Positions 1 through 6,716 are shown, counted from the first letter of the stretch. The stretch is 9,451 nt of DNA from an uncultured Collinsella sp. (GCA_900757505.1 CAAEOE010000079.1:1-9451); one strand, 5' to 3'. Program-made: numbers and translations. The notes: generated by a model from the letters alone, not told the origin.

Positions 1-6
1 CAGCGA

Positions 7-105
7 GCGGGTCGCATTTGAGACAAGGTGACGTGAAACGAAAGGGCGCTGACCTTCTGGTCGCGCCCTTGAAGTTGAACGTCAGATTGTCCAAATGCGA
101 CCCGC
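7..105. repeat. Long imperfect palindrome (~99 bp) downstream of the DAHP synthase gene
   Basis: The arms 7-20 and 92-105 are perfectly complementary over 14 bp. Pairing then continues inward with small internal loops: 22-26 with 87-91, 29-34 with 79-84, 42-49 with 63-70 and 51-54 with 59-62, closing on a 4-nt loop (TTCT). Nearly the whole segment could therefore fold into one long hairpin on either strand. It lies about 40 bases beyond the stop of the minus-strand DAHP synthase gene and has no T-run typical of an intrinsic terminator. It could be an intergenic palindromic repeat, a transcript-end stabiliser, or a bidirectional transcription block. The pairing is seen directly; the role is unknown. 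Confidence 0.7.
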
Positions 106-117
106 GCAGCGTCGGCC

Positions 118-147
118 GGTTACGGCGTTTGGTAAAACGCCGTAACC
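118..147 (-). terminator. Perfect 13-bp hairpin at the DAHP synthase stop codon
   Basis: Positions 118-130 and 135-147 are perfect inverted repeats with a 4-nt loop. The first base of the stem in minus-strand reading is the last base of the TAG stop codon (149-147). No uridine tract follows, so it is not a textbook intrinsic terminator, although a U-rich stretch lies in the stem and loop. It may act with the 7-105 palindrome to end or protect the transcript 3' end. The hairpin is certain; its terminator role is inferred from position. Confidence 0.5.
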
Positions 148-1178
148 TACACCCGCTCCGCGATCTCGTGGATGAGGTAGTCGGTCTTTTCCCAGCCCAG
201 GCATGGGTCGGTGATCGACTTGCCAAAGACGCCGCCATCGACCGGCTGGTTGCCGTCCTCCAGGTAGGACTCGATCATAAAGCCCTTGACCAGCTTGGAG
301 ATGGACTCGTTGCGGCGGCAGCTGTCGAGCACCTCTTTGCAAATGCGGTACTGCTCCAGCGGACGCTTGCCCGAGTTGTCGTGGTTGCAGTCGATGACCG
401 CCGCCGGGTTGGCGTAACCGGCATGCTCGGTATAGCGCTCGGCCAGGCGCTCCAGGTGCTCGTAGTGGTAGTTGGGGTAGGTGCGCCCATCGAGACCGAT
501 GTAACCACGCATAACGGCGTGCGCGAGCGGATTGCCGTCGCATTCGACCTCCCAGTTGCGGAAGATGAAGCTCTGGTGCGCCTGAGCGGCGTAAATGGAG
601 TTGAGCATGACGGTGGTGGAACCGGCGGTGGGGTTCTTCATGCCCACGGGCACCGAAATGCCGCTCGATACCAGGCGATGCTCCTGGTTTTCGACCGAGC
701 GCGCGCCCACGGCAACATAGCTCAGCAGGTCAACGAGGTACTGGTAGTTGGACGGATAGAGCATCTCGTCGGCGGTGAAGAAGCCCGTTTCCTCAATAAC
801 GCGCAGGTGCATGTGGCGGATGGCCTTAACGCCTTCGAGCAGGTCATCGGGCGCCTCGGGGTCGGGGTTGTGCAGCAGACCCTTGTAGCCGGTGCCCTTG
901 GTGCGCGGCTTGTTGGTGTAGACGCGCGGAATAATGATGAGTTTGTCTTTGACCTCCTCGGCGGTCTTGGCCAGTCGGTTCATGTACTCAAGCACCGAAT
1001 CCTCGCGGTCGGCAGAGCACGGGCCGATGATGAGCACCTTGCGCGCGTCCTCGCCGGTAAAGACCTTGGCGACCTCGGCGTCGAATGCCTGCTTTTTGGC
1101 GGTAAGCTCGGCGGAAAGCGGCATTTCCTCGCGGATCTCCATGGGGATTGGCAACTTGCGTTTGAATTCCATGGCCAT
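147..1178 (-). CDS. 3-deoxy-7-phosphoheptulonate (DAHP) synthase, class I AroF/AroG/AroH type
   Basis: This cytoplasmic enzyme condenses phosphoenolpyruvate with erythrose 4-phosphate to DAHP, the first committed step of the shikimate pathway to Phe, Tyr and Trp. The 343 residues match the class I-alpha family (E. coli AroG is about 350). The four metal ligands of the family are recognisable: Cys54 in IGPCS, His266 in IDCNHDNSGK, Glu303 in MIESYLEDGNQ and Asp324 in GKSITDPCLGWE. The PEP/E4P-binding stretches RVYTNKPRT (85-93) and GARSVENQEHR (158-168) are also present. There is no fused chorismate mutase domain. The start is ATG at 1178; AGGAGG (1189-1184) lies 5 nt upstream. A second in-frame ATG two codons later is 11 nt from that site and is an alternative start. 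It appears to be a single-gene unit with its own promoter at 1233-1261. Which feedback isozyme type (Phe, Tyr or Trp) it represents cannot be told here, so no symbol is given. Confidence 0.95.
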   Translation of the reverse strand: MAMEFKRKLPIPMEIREEMPLSAELTAKKQAFDAEVAKVFTGEDARKVLIIGPCSADREDSVLEYMNRLAKTAEEVKDKLIIIPRVYTNKPRTKGTGYKGLLHNPDPEAPDDLLEGVKAIRHMHLRVIEETGFFTADEMLYPSNYQYLVDLLSYVAVGARSVENQEHRLVSSGISVPVGMKNPTAGSTTVMLNSIYAAQAHQSFIFRNWEVECDGNPLAHAVMRGYIGLDGRTYPNYHYEHLERLAERYTEHAGYANPAAVIDCNHDNSGKRPLEQYRICKEVLDSCRRNESISKLVKGFMIESYLEDGNQPVDGGVFGKSITDPCLGWEKTDYLIHEIAERV

Positions 1179-1232
1179 AAGGGCCTCCTCAATCTATAGA
1201 AAGAGCAATAAGCGTTTTGTCGAGTGTTCGGC

Positions 1233-1261
1233 ATTATCCGCTGTCGCACGCTAAAGTGCAA
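1233..1261 (-). promoter_or_regulatory. Sigma-70-type promoter for the DAHP synthase gene
   Basis: On the minus strand TTGCAC (1261-1256) and GATAAT (1238-1233) are separated by exactly 17 nt, close to the -35/-10 consensus. Transcription would start near 1226, giving a leader of about 48 nt before the ATG. No attenuator or T-box is visible in that short leader. The 13-bp inverted repeat at 1277-1314 lies immediately upstream of the -35 box. Confidence 0.6.
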
Positions 1262-1276
1262 CCCCTCGCCACCCCG

Positions 1277-1314
1277 AAACCTGCCAAAAGGGACAGGTTT
1301 ATTTTGGCAGGTTT
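1277..1314. repeat. 13-bp perfect inverted repeat with 12-bp spacer
   Basis: Positions 1277-1289 (AAACCTGCCAAAA) and 1302-1314 are perfect reverse complements, separated by 12 bases. The spacer holds a further ACAGGTTTA copy, so CAGGTTT occurs twice in direct orientation (in the spacer and in the right arm). It sits 15 bases upstream of the -35 box of the DAHP synthase promoter. It could be an operator or activator site, a terminator remnant, or a small dispersed repeat. Only the symmetry is certain. Confidence 0.65.
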
Positions 1315-1396
1315 TATATGGGGGAACGTCGGCGGATACCGGGAGGGAGTGGCGTCGCGCGGGACCCTAAGGCTATTGTCGGTTCCCCAGGAAACA

Positions 1397-1634
1397 CCCT
1401 GTGGGCAAAAAATGTCAAATATGAGTACGGTTGCTAATCTAGTAGCATATCGGTCTAGCAAGATAATAGACAAAGTGAAAAATATGTTCATTAACATTGC
1501 CACGCAGAAGCCCGCTAACGGGCGTTTTGATTAATTTGAAGGCGTATAGAGGCCGCAAGGAGGTCGCTTGAGGCTGTTTTTGCTGATACTAAAAAGGTAA
1601 CAGTACTCATATTTGCCATTTTTTGCCCACAGGG
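1397..1634. mobile_element. MITE-like element, 238 bp with 32-bp terminal inverted repeats
   Basis: The arms 1397-1428 and 1603-1634 are reverse complements over 32 bp with a single mismatch (1415 against 1616). Weaker similarity continues about 20 bp further inward. The interior is more AT-rich than the neighbouring genes and holds a small hairpin (1510-1523). No transposase is encoded and no target-site duplication is evident: the flanks AACA and CCTC differ. Read inward from each end, both arms contain an ATG-led reading frame with nearly the same first seven codons: 1412-1534 on plus (40 aa) and 1619-1515 on minus (34 aa). Neither has a Shine-Dalgarno sequence, so translation is doubtful. 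The best interpretation is a non-autonomous mobile or palindromic repeat inserted between the DAHP synthase gene and the ABC operon. The inverted repeat is certain; mobility is inferred. Confidence 0.6.
1510..1528 (+). terminator. Small terminator-like hairpin inside the MITE-like element
   Basis: GCCCG (1510-1514) and CGGGC (1519-1523) pair across a CTAA loop and are followed by GTTTT on the plus strand. The stem is short and the T-run is only four bases, so activity is uncertain. It sits near the centre of the 1397-1634 element, and the 34-codon minus-strand frame ends in its loop. Confidence 0.35.
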
Positions 1635-1690
1635 CCTCGAAGGGGCTGTCAATCAGGTCCCAGGGGAGGCGGTTCGAGGGCCGTAGAACA

Positions 1691-1726
1691 AAAACGGGGG
1701 CGCAGGTTGTCCTGCGCCCCCGTTTT
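1691..1726 (-). terminator. Strong intrinsic terminator of the ABC exporter operon
   Basis: A perfect 16-bp stem (1691-1706 with 1711-1726) closes on a 4-nt loop. In minus-strand reading the GC-rich stem ends in CCCCCG followed by a run of five T (1725-1721 side through 1690), ideal for factor-independent termination. It starts 30 bases past the stop of the second ABC gene. The AAAA at the other side of the stem makes it potentially bidirectional. Confidence 0.88.
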
Positions 1727-1755
1727 CTTGGCATTGCGGTTGTTTGCTGCCGGTT

Positions 1756-3612
1756 TTACGCCGCTTCGTCGAACTGCGAGTTGTACAGGTCGGCGTAGAA
1801 GCCGCCCTGGGCGAGCAGCTCGTCGTGCGTGCCCTTTTCGACGATGTCGCCGTCGCGAATTACCAAGATCACGTCGGCGTTGCGGATCGTGGACAGGCGG
1901 TGCGCGATGACAAAGCTCGTGCGGCCCTGCATCAGCGCATCCATGGCGCGCTGGATGAGCTCCTCGGTGCGGGTATCGACGTTGGAGGTCGCCTCGTCCA
2001 GAATCAGCGCCGGGCGGTCGGCCAAAATGGCACGGGCGATGGTCACGAGCTGGCGCTGACCCTGCGACAGGTTAGTGCCCTCCTCGTTGATCATAAAGTC
2101 GTAGCCGCCAGCGAGCGTATGGATAAAGTGATCGCAGCGTGCGGCGCGTGCAGCGGCCTCGACCTCGGCATCGCTCGCATCGGGGCGTCCGTAGCGGATG
2201 TTCTCGCGGATCGTGCCGTTAAACAGCCAGGTATCCTGTAGTACCATGGCAAACTCGCCGCGCAGCGCCGCGCGGTCCCAATCGCGCACGTCGATGCCCT
2301 CAACGCGCAGCGAACCGCCGTCCACGTCGTAAAAGCGCTGCAGCAGCTTAATGAGCGTGGTCTTGCCGGCGCCGGTGGGACCGACGATGGCGATGGTCTG
2401 GCCGGGCTGCGCCTCGCAGCTAAAGTCGTGGATGATGGTCTTGTCGGGCGTGTAGCCAAACTTGACGTGGTCGAACTCCACGTGACCGGGGCGCTTCTCG
2501 GGAATCTGCGCGTCGGCCTTCTGCTCCTCCTCGGGCGCGGCCAGGAACTCAAAGACGCGCTCGGTGGCAGCGGCCATCGACTGCATCGTGTTGCTCACGT
2601 TGCCCAGCTGCTGCACGGGTTGCGTAAAGTTGCGAACGTACTGGATAAAGCTCTGGATGTCGCCGGGCGTGGCATTGCCGGTCAGCGCGAGCTGTGCGCC
2701 CACCACGACGACGCCCACGTAGCCCATGTTGCCCACCAGGCTCATAAGCGGCATCATCAGGCCCGACAGGAACTGCGAGCGCCAGCCACTAATAAAGAGA
2801 CGGTCGTTTTGACGGTCGAACTCTTCGATTGAGGCCTCGGCGCGGTCGAACACCTGAATGACGTTCTGGCCGGCAAAGTCCTCCTCGATAATGCCGTTGA
2901 CGGCGCCCAGAACCTGCTGTTGCTCGCGGAAGTACGGCTGCGAGAAGTGAATCATTACGGTCAAGATAATCGCGGCGGCCGGCAGCGTGAGCACGGTGAC
3001 GCCGGTAAGCGGCAGGCTGATCGAAAGCATCATGACGAGCACGCCGATAATCTGCGTCACCGAGGTGATGAGCTGCGTCACGCTCTGGTTGAGCGACTGG
3101 CCCAGCGTATCGACGTCGTTGGTGATGCGGCTGAGCACGTCGCCCTTGCTGTGGCCGTTGAAGTAGCTCATCGGCACGACGGCAATCTTGGCGGCGATCT
3201 CCTTGCGCATACGGTAACAAATCTTTTGCGTGACGCCGGTCATGAGCCAGCCTTGGATGAGGCTGCAGACAGAGCTTGCCAGATACAGGCAGAGCAAAAA
3301 GCCGAGCGTCTTGGCAATCCAGGCAAAGTCAACGTCGCCGGTACCGTTTACCTTGGCAACCAGGCCCTCGAACAGTTTGGTGGTAACCTGGCCGAGCACC
3401 TTGGGCCCCACAATGTTAAAGATGACCGAGCACACGGCAAAGGCGACGGCGGTAAACACGGCAATCTTATGCTGACCGATATAGCCGAGCAGCTGCCTCA
3501 TGGTGCCCTTAAAGTCCTTGGCCTTTTCGCCGCGACGCATGCCGCCCATGCGGCCCATGGGACCGCGCTGGCGGGTGGGCTTGGGAATCTGAGTCTTGGT
3601 CTCGTCTGCCAT
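1756..3612 (-). CDS. Heterodimeric ABC exporter subunit with canonical ATPase site (half 2)
   Basis: This is a membrane-embedded half-transporter with one transmembrane domain and one ATPase domain, 618 aa, of the multidrug/peptide exporter type (LmrCD, EfrAB and TM287/288 class). The cytoplasmic N-terminus is rich in Arg, Gly and Met (residues 13-30). Hydrophobic segments lie near 50-70, 98-121, 178-200, 203-222 and 283-308, with a weaker sixth near 318-335. The nucleotide-binding domain has Walker A GPTGAGKTT (411-419), Q-loop Gln459, a divergent signature LSQGQ (515-519), Walker B LILDE with catalytic Glu540, and switch His571. The full Glu and His mark this as the catalytically competent partner. 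Its ATG shares one base with the TAA of the upstream subunit gene (TAATG). AAGGAGG lies 9 nt upstream, so translation is coupled. The substrate cannot be read from the sequence; drug or lipid export is typical of the family. Confidence 0.93.
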   Translation of the reverse strand: MADETKTQIPKPTRQRGPMGRMGGMRRGEKAKDFKGTMRQLLGYIGQHKIAVFTAVAFAVCSVIFNIVGPKVLGQVTTKLFEGLVAKVNGTGDVDFAWIAKTLGFLLCLYLASSVCSLIQGWLMTGVTQKICYRMRKEIAAKIAVVPMSYFNGHSKGDVLSRITNDVDTLGQSLNQSVTQLITSVTQIIGVLVMMLSISLPLTGVTVLTLPAAAIILTVMIHFSQPYFREQQQVLGAVNGIIEEDFAGQNVIQVFDRAEASIEEFDRQNDRLFISGWRSQFLSGLMMPLMSLVGNMGYVGVVVVGAQLALTGNATPGDIQSFIQYVRNFTQPVQQLGNVSNTMQSMAAATERVFEFLAAPEEEQKADAQIPEKRPGHVEFDHVKFGYTPDKTIIHDFSCEAQPGQTIAIVGPTGAGKTTLIKLLQRFYDVDGGSLRVEGIDVRDWDRAALRGEFAMVLQDTWLFNGTIRENIRYGRPDASDAEVEAAARAARCDHFIHTLAGGYDFMINEEGTNLSQGQRQLVTIARAILADRPALILDEATSNVDTRTEELIQRAMDALMQGRTSFVIAHRLSTIRNADVILVIRDGDIVEKGTHDELLAQGGFYADLYNSQFDEAA

Positions 3613-5978
3613 TAGCGCTCGCCTCCTTCCATAACGGCTGCAATTTCTTCTTGGGTGAGCCCCAGCTCCTCGGCGGAAAGCTGCGACTGTGCGATCTCCA
3701 GGTATGCCGGGCAGTTGTGCAGCAGCTCCTCGTGCGTGCCGGTGCCCACCACGTGGCCGTCGTCGAGCACGATGATTTGATCGGCGTGCATGATGGTCGC
3801 GATGCGCTGGGCCACGACCACGAGTGCGGCGTTGGTAACGTTTTTGGCCAGCTCTTCGCGCAGACGCGCGTCGGTCTTGTAGTCGAGGGCGCTAAACGAG
3901 TCATCGAACACCACGACCTCGGGCTTTTTGGCCAACGCGCGGGCGATGGCCAGACGTTGGCGCTGACCGCCCGAAACATTGGAACCGCCCTGGCTGATGG
4001 GGGAGTCGTAGCCGCCCTCGCGCCCGGCGATAAAGTCCTCCGCCTGGGCGACGCGTGCCGCCTGGCGCATATCCTCGTCACTCACCATATCGCCGGCAAA
4101 CTTGAGGTTGCTCTCGACGGTGCCCGAGAACAGGCGACCCTGCTGCGGGATATAACCAATACGGCGGCGCAGCTCGGAAAGGGTCATGTCGCGCACGTCG
4201 ATGCCGTCGAGCGAAATGCTGCCGCCCGTGACGTCGTATAAGCGCGGGATCAGCTGCACGAGCGTAGATTTGCCCGAGCCCGTGGAGCCAATGATGCCGA
4301 GCATCTGACCGGCATGCGTGGTGAAGTTCACGCCGCTGATGACATCGGCGCGGGCATCGGGATACTGGAAGCTCACGTCGCGGAAGCACAGCTCACCGCG
4401 CGGCGCGCTGGTCGCAGGCAGTTTGGGCGAGGCAGGGTCGTTGATGCTCGTGGGGCAAGTGATGACCTCTTCTACGCGCTCGGCTGCGACCTCGGCGCGG
4501 GGCAGGATGACCGAAACCATGGTGAGGATCATAAACGCCATGACGATCTGCATGGTGTAGGAGATAAACGCCATCATGTTGCCGACCTGCATCACGCCGT
4601 CGGACACGCCCTGCGCGCCAAACCAGACGATAAGCACAGTGACGCAGTTCATGACGAGCATCATGAGCGGCATCATAAAGCTCATGGCTCGGTTGGTGTA
4701 GAGCTGCGTGGTCATCAGGTCGAGCGAAGCCTTGTCAAAACGCTCGAGCTCATGCTCCTCGCGGTTGAACGAGCGGATAGGCATAAGGCCGTCGAGCAGC
4801 TCGCGGGCGGTAAGGTTCACGCGGTCCACGTAACTTTGCATCTTTTTGAACTTGGGCATGGTGAGGCCCATGAGCACGCCGACGACGGCCGAGACCGCGA
4901 TGATGGCAACGGCGATGGTCCACTCCAGGCCGGTATGGTTGGCCAGGACGCGCATGACGGCGACGATGCCCATGACGGGGGCCATCAGACACATGCGGAT
5001 AAACAGGGTTGCGGCCATCTGGATCTGCTGAATGTCATTGGTGCAGCGGGTGATGAGCGAGGCCTGGCTAAACTTGCCCACCTCGGCCGGCGAGAAGTGC
5101 ATAACCTTGTTGAAGGTCTCGCGGCGCAGGTCGCGGGCGATGGAGCAGGCAGTGCGCGAAGCAACGGCACCGGTCAGGATGGTGGCGACCAGCGACACCA
5201 GACACAGCCCAAACATCGTGGTCGCCATGCGGCCCAGGTAGGCGTTCTGCACGTCGGCGGGGTCGATGCCCTGTGCCTTGTACTCGTCCTGCACATAGCT
5301 CACGGCGCGTTGGGTCACGATGGAGCCCGACATGGAGCCCATTTTGTCCGCCATATCGTTGGCGCCCTCGACGAGCTTGCCCTGGTCGATTAGGCCGCCT
5401 TCAACGCCTAGACGCAGACCCTTCATGGTGATCTTACCGCCGTCGGCATCAATCTGCTTTTGCATATTCTGCGCCGCTGCGGCCTTCTGCTGCATCTCGG
5501 CGAGCTGCTCGGGCGTCATAGCTGCCATTTGCTCGGGCGTGGGCATGGCCTGAGCGGCGTCGCTGTCTTTCTCGCTGGACGTGCCGGTCATGTCGCCCAT
5601 GGAGTCGGCGTCGATGCCCTGGTTGAAGGCGAGCACGACGGTCTCAGGCAGGCTCATAATGTCGGCAATCTTGCTGCCGTCGGCACGCTCTTCCTCGGTG
5701 CCCTTGTACGTTCGAATGCCGTTCTTGTCTGCCTTGCCAAACACGGCCTCCACAGCTTTGGCGTCCTTGGCGCGCATAAAGAGTTCGAGGTCGTCGAGCG
5801 ATTCGGCGCGAATGGTGTCGGGCACGGGCGAGGCGATACCGCCTTGCTGCACGCCCACGTCGACGATGTCGCTCATATAGGTAGGAAGCGCCAGATCGGC
5901 GTTGCAGCTAATTACGATAAGTACGATAGCTGCGAACAGTGCCAGGACATGCTTTTTAAAGAGCTTGAGAATCCTCAC
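3612..5978 (-). CDS. Heterodimeric ABC exporter subunit with degenerate ATPase site and large external insertion (half 1)
   Basis: This 788-aa ABC half-exporter is the partner of the following gene. One transmembrane helix (about 10-32) is followed by a ~205-residue hydrophilic region (about 40-248) before the second (about 252-275). By topology that region lies outside the cell. It includes a Met/Gln/Ala-rich, probably coiled-coil part with two close TPEQ(M/L)A units (147-159). Further helices lie near 325-345, 352-374, 432-455 and 467-490. The ATPase domain has Walker A GSTGSGKST (564-572), Q-loop Gln612 and a canonical VSGGQ signature (668-672). In Walker B the catalytic Glu is Asp693 (VVFDDS), and the switch His is Gln724 (VVAQR). 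These changes identify the degenerate subunit of a heterodimer. The start is GTG at 5978, overlapping the marR stop as GTGA, with AAAGGAG 9 nt upstream. The family call is firm; the substrate and the role of the insertion are unknown. Confidence 0.92.
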   Translation of the reverse strand: MRILKLFKKHVLALFAAIVLIVISCNADLALPTYMSDIVDVGVQQGGIASPVPDTIRAESLDDLELFMRAKDAKAVEAVFGKADKNGIRTYKGTEEERADGSKIADIMSLPETVVLAFNQGIDADSMGDMTGTSSEKDSDAAQAMPTPEQMAAMTPEQLAEMQQKAAAAQNMQKQIDADGGKITMKGLRLGVEGGLIDQGKLVEGANDMADKMGSMSGSIVTQRAVSYVQDEYKAQGIDPADVQNAYLGRMATTMFGLCLVSLVATILTGAVASRTACSIARDLRRETFNKVMHFSPAEVGKFSQASLITRCTNDIQQIQMAATLFIRMCLMAPVMGIVAVMRVLANHTGLEWTIAVAIIAVSAVVGVLMGLTMPKFKKMQSYVDRVNLTARELLDGLMPIRSFNREEHELERFDKASLDLMTTQLYTNRAMSFMMPLMMLVMNCVTVLIVWFGAQGVSDGVMQVGNMMAFISYTMQIVMAFMILTMVSVILPRAEVAAERVEEVITCPTSINDPASPKLPATSAPRGELCFRDVSFQYPDARADVISGVNFTTHAGQMLGIIGSTGSGKSTLVQLIPRLYDVTGGSISLDGIDVRDMTLSELRRRIGYIPQQGRLFSGTVESNLKFAGDMVSDEDMRQAARVAQAEDFIAGREGGYDSPISQGGSNVSGGQRQRLAIARALAKKPEVVVFDDSFSALDYKTDARLREELAKNVTNAALVVVAQRIATIMHADQIIVLDDGHVVGTGTHEELLHNCPAYLEIAQSQLSAEELGLTQEEIAAVMEGGER

Positions 5979-6424
5979 TCGGCATCTCTCCTTTCTTGAT
6001 TGCGGTCGATAATTTCGTTGGCACGCCTTAGAAGACGCACCATCTCTTGGGTATCTGTTTCGCCGAGCTGCTCGAGGAAAGCCGCAGTGCGGTTCTCGAA
6101 TTCCCGACGTTTGATTTCGAGATCCTGGAATCCTTTGTCGGTCACCGTGACATGTACGCGACGACGGTCGGTCTTTGAGTGCTCGCGCTCGACCCAGCCC
6201 TTGGCTTCGAGGGCGCGTAGGATATTGGCGATGCGGGCGCTCGAGACCCAGGCGCGATCAGCGAGTTCGCTCGGCGTGAGCGAACCGCCGGCGAGTATGA
6301 GTGCGCGCATGACGGCCATCTCGCCGCCGAGGGCTTTGTCCGCAAAACGCGAAATGCGCTGATGCATGCTGCCGAACTCGGTAAGGAGCTGACGCCCAAG
6401 TTCACGGAAATCGGTATCTTCCAC
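5975..6424 (-). CDS. MarR-family transcriptional regulator
   Basis: This 149-aa protein has the size of a MarR dimeric winged-helix repressor. The N-terminal helices (about 5-45) and the C-terminal helices (about 97-145) would form the dimer interface. Residues 48-98 form the winged helix: LTPSELADRAWVSSARIANI covers the helix-turn-helix (recognition helix about 59-74), followed by a wing with the family's Asp-Arg-Arg signature (D86-R87-R88). It is the first gene of the operon with the two ABC exporter genes, with a 4-bp stop/start overlap. This is the classic arrangement in which a ligand-responsive MarR controls an exporter operon and its own expression. The start is GTG at 6424 with TTAGGGG 6 nt upstream. 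No better in-frame start is seen, and starting at Met20 would remove dimerisation helix sequence. The inducing ligand is unknown. Confidence 0.9.
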   Translation of the reverse strand: MEDTDFRELGRQLLTEFGSMHQRISRFADKALGGEMAVMRALILAGGSLTPSELADRAWVSSARIANILRALEAKGWVEREHSKTDRRRVHVTVTDKGFQDLEIKRREFENRTAAFLEQLGETDTQEMVRLLRRANEIIDRNQERRDAE

Positions 6425-6458
6425 CGAAAACCCCTAACACTAGAAACTATTTTCGGTG
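6422..6458 (-). promoter_or_regulatory. Inverted repeat over the marR start, candidate autoregulatory site or start-sequestering hairpin
   Basis: CACCGAAAA (6422-6430) and TTTTCGGTG (6450-6458) are perfect 9-bp inverted repeats. The GTG start of marR forms the end of one arm, and its ribosome site lies in the 19-nt spacer. In RNA this would pair the start codon; in DNA it could be an operator. Within the spacer CTAGAAACTA (6440-6449) is itself partly palindromic, and a near copy, CTAGAAAACTA, lies at 6510-6520. A weak minus-strand promoter (TAGGCA, 17 nt, TATAGG) can be placed just upstream, near 6483-6512. All functional roles are inference. Confidence 0.4.
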
Positions 6459-6496
6459 AAAGATGATACCCTTGCACGCGCACCCTATACGGTAAT

Positions 6497-6590
6497 TTTT
6501 GGGTCATGCCTAGAAAACTACCTTTAGGCGACCTCCGTACACCGTCGGTATCAGCAAGGCTAGGGGTAGATCTCTGGGCATGTCCCAAAA
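6497..6590 (+). ncRNA. Strongly self-complementary segment, candidate structured RNA or palindromic repeat
   Basis: Positions 6497-6510 pair with 6577-6590 over 14 bp with one T-T mismatch. Further in, 6518-6527 pairs with 6560-6569 over 10 bp, with two G-U pairs that form only in the plus-strand transcript. A 4-bp stem (6529-6532 with 6544-6547) lies at the tip. The result is a ~94-nt stacked structure in the divergent marR/pfl intergenic region. It lies about 380 bases before the pfl large-subunit start and upstream of the main candidate pfl promoter. It has no following T-run. A weak plus-strand promoter (TTGCAC at 6472-6477, 15 nt, TAATTT) can be imagined. It may equally be an immobile remnant of a palindromic repeat. 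No known riboswitch consensus was recognised. Confidence 0.35.
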
Positions 6591-6678
6591 CCTACTCAGA
6601 GGTACTTTACCCTGATAAAGCTGGCATAACAGCTAGAGTGAACGTCGTACAAAGGCAAGGAAAAAACCAAACAAATCG

Positions 6679-6697
6679 GTGAACGGTAGTTGTTCAC
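6679..6697. promoter_or_regulatory. Short palindrome upstream of the pfl promoter
   Basis: GTGAAC (6679-6684) and GTTCAC (6692-6697) are inverted repeats separated by 7 bases, centred about 50 bases upstream of the candidate -10 box. The position suits an activator site. The spacing fits neither the usual Crp/Fnr half-site spacing nor an actinobacterial Rex site (TTGTGAA-N6-TTCACAA), so the binding protein cannot be named. Confidence 0.3.
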
Positions 6698-6716
6698 GCT
6701 CGCATTTCCTGCGGGT

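Noticed and set aside
18..1199. 393-aa plus-strand open frame opposite DAHP synthase
   Set aside because: It is an antisense shadow that starts inside the 7-105 palindrome, shows no recognisable domain, and lies opposite a clear AroG-type enzyme.
1217..1534. 105-codon plus-strand frame through the DAHP synthase promoter and MITE-like element
   Set aside because: It crosses the minus-strand promoter, an inverted repeat and the end of the repeat element, with no ribosome site. Only its last 40 codons are discussed, as part of the repeat.
1671..1688. GGTTCGAG resembling a tRNA T-loop
   Set aside because: The flanking bases do not form a 5-bp T-stem and no acceptor or anticodon arm can be drawn; the match is part of a short CCTCGAA/TTCGAGG repeat.
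4314..5393. 359-aa plus-strand open frame opposite the ABC exporter gene
   Set aside because: It is His/Asp/Gly-rich low-complexity translation produced by the antisense of a GC-rich gene; the minus-strand ABC protein has all expected motifs.
6679..6697. Crp/Fnr or classical Rex site at the GTGAAC/GTTCAC palindrome
   Set aside because: The half-site spacing is wrong for each of these families; it is kept only as an unnamed palindrome.
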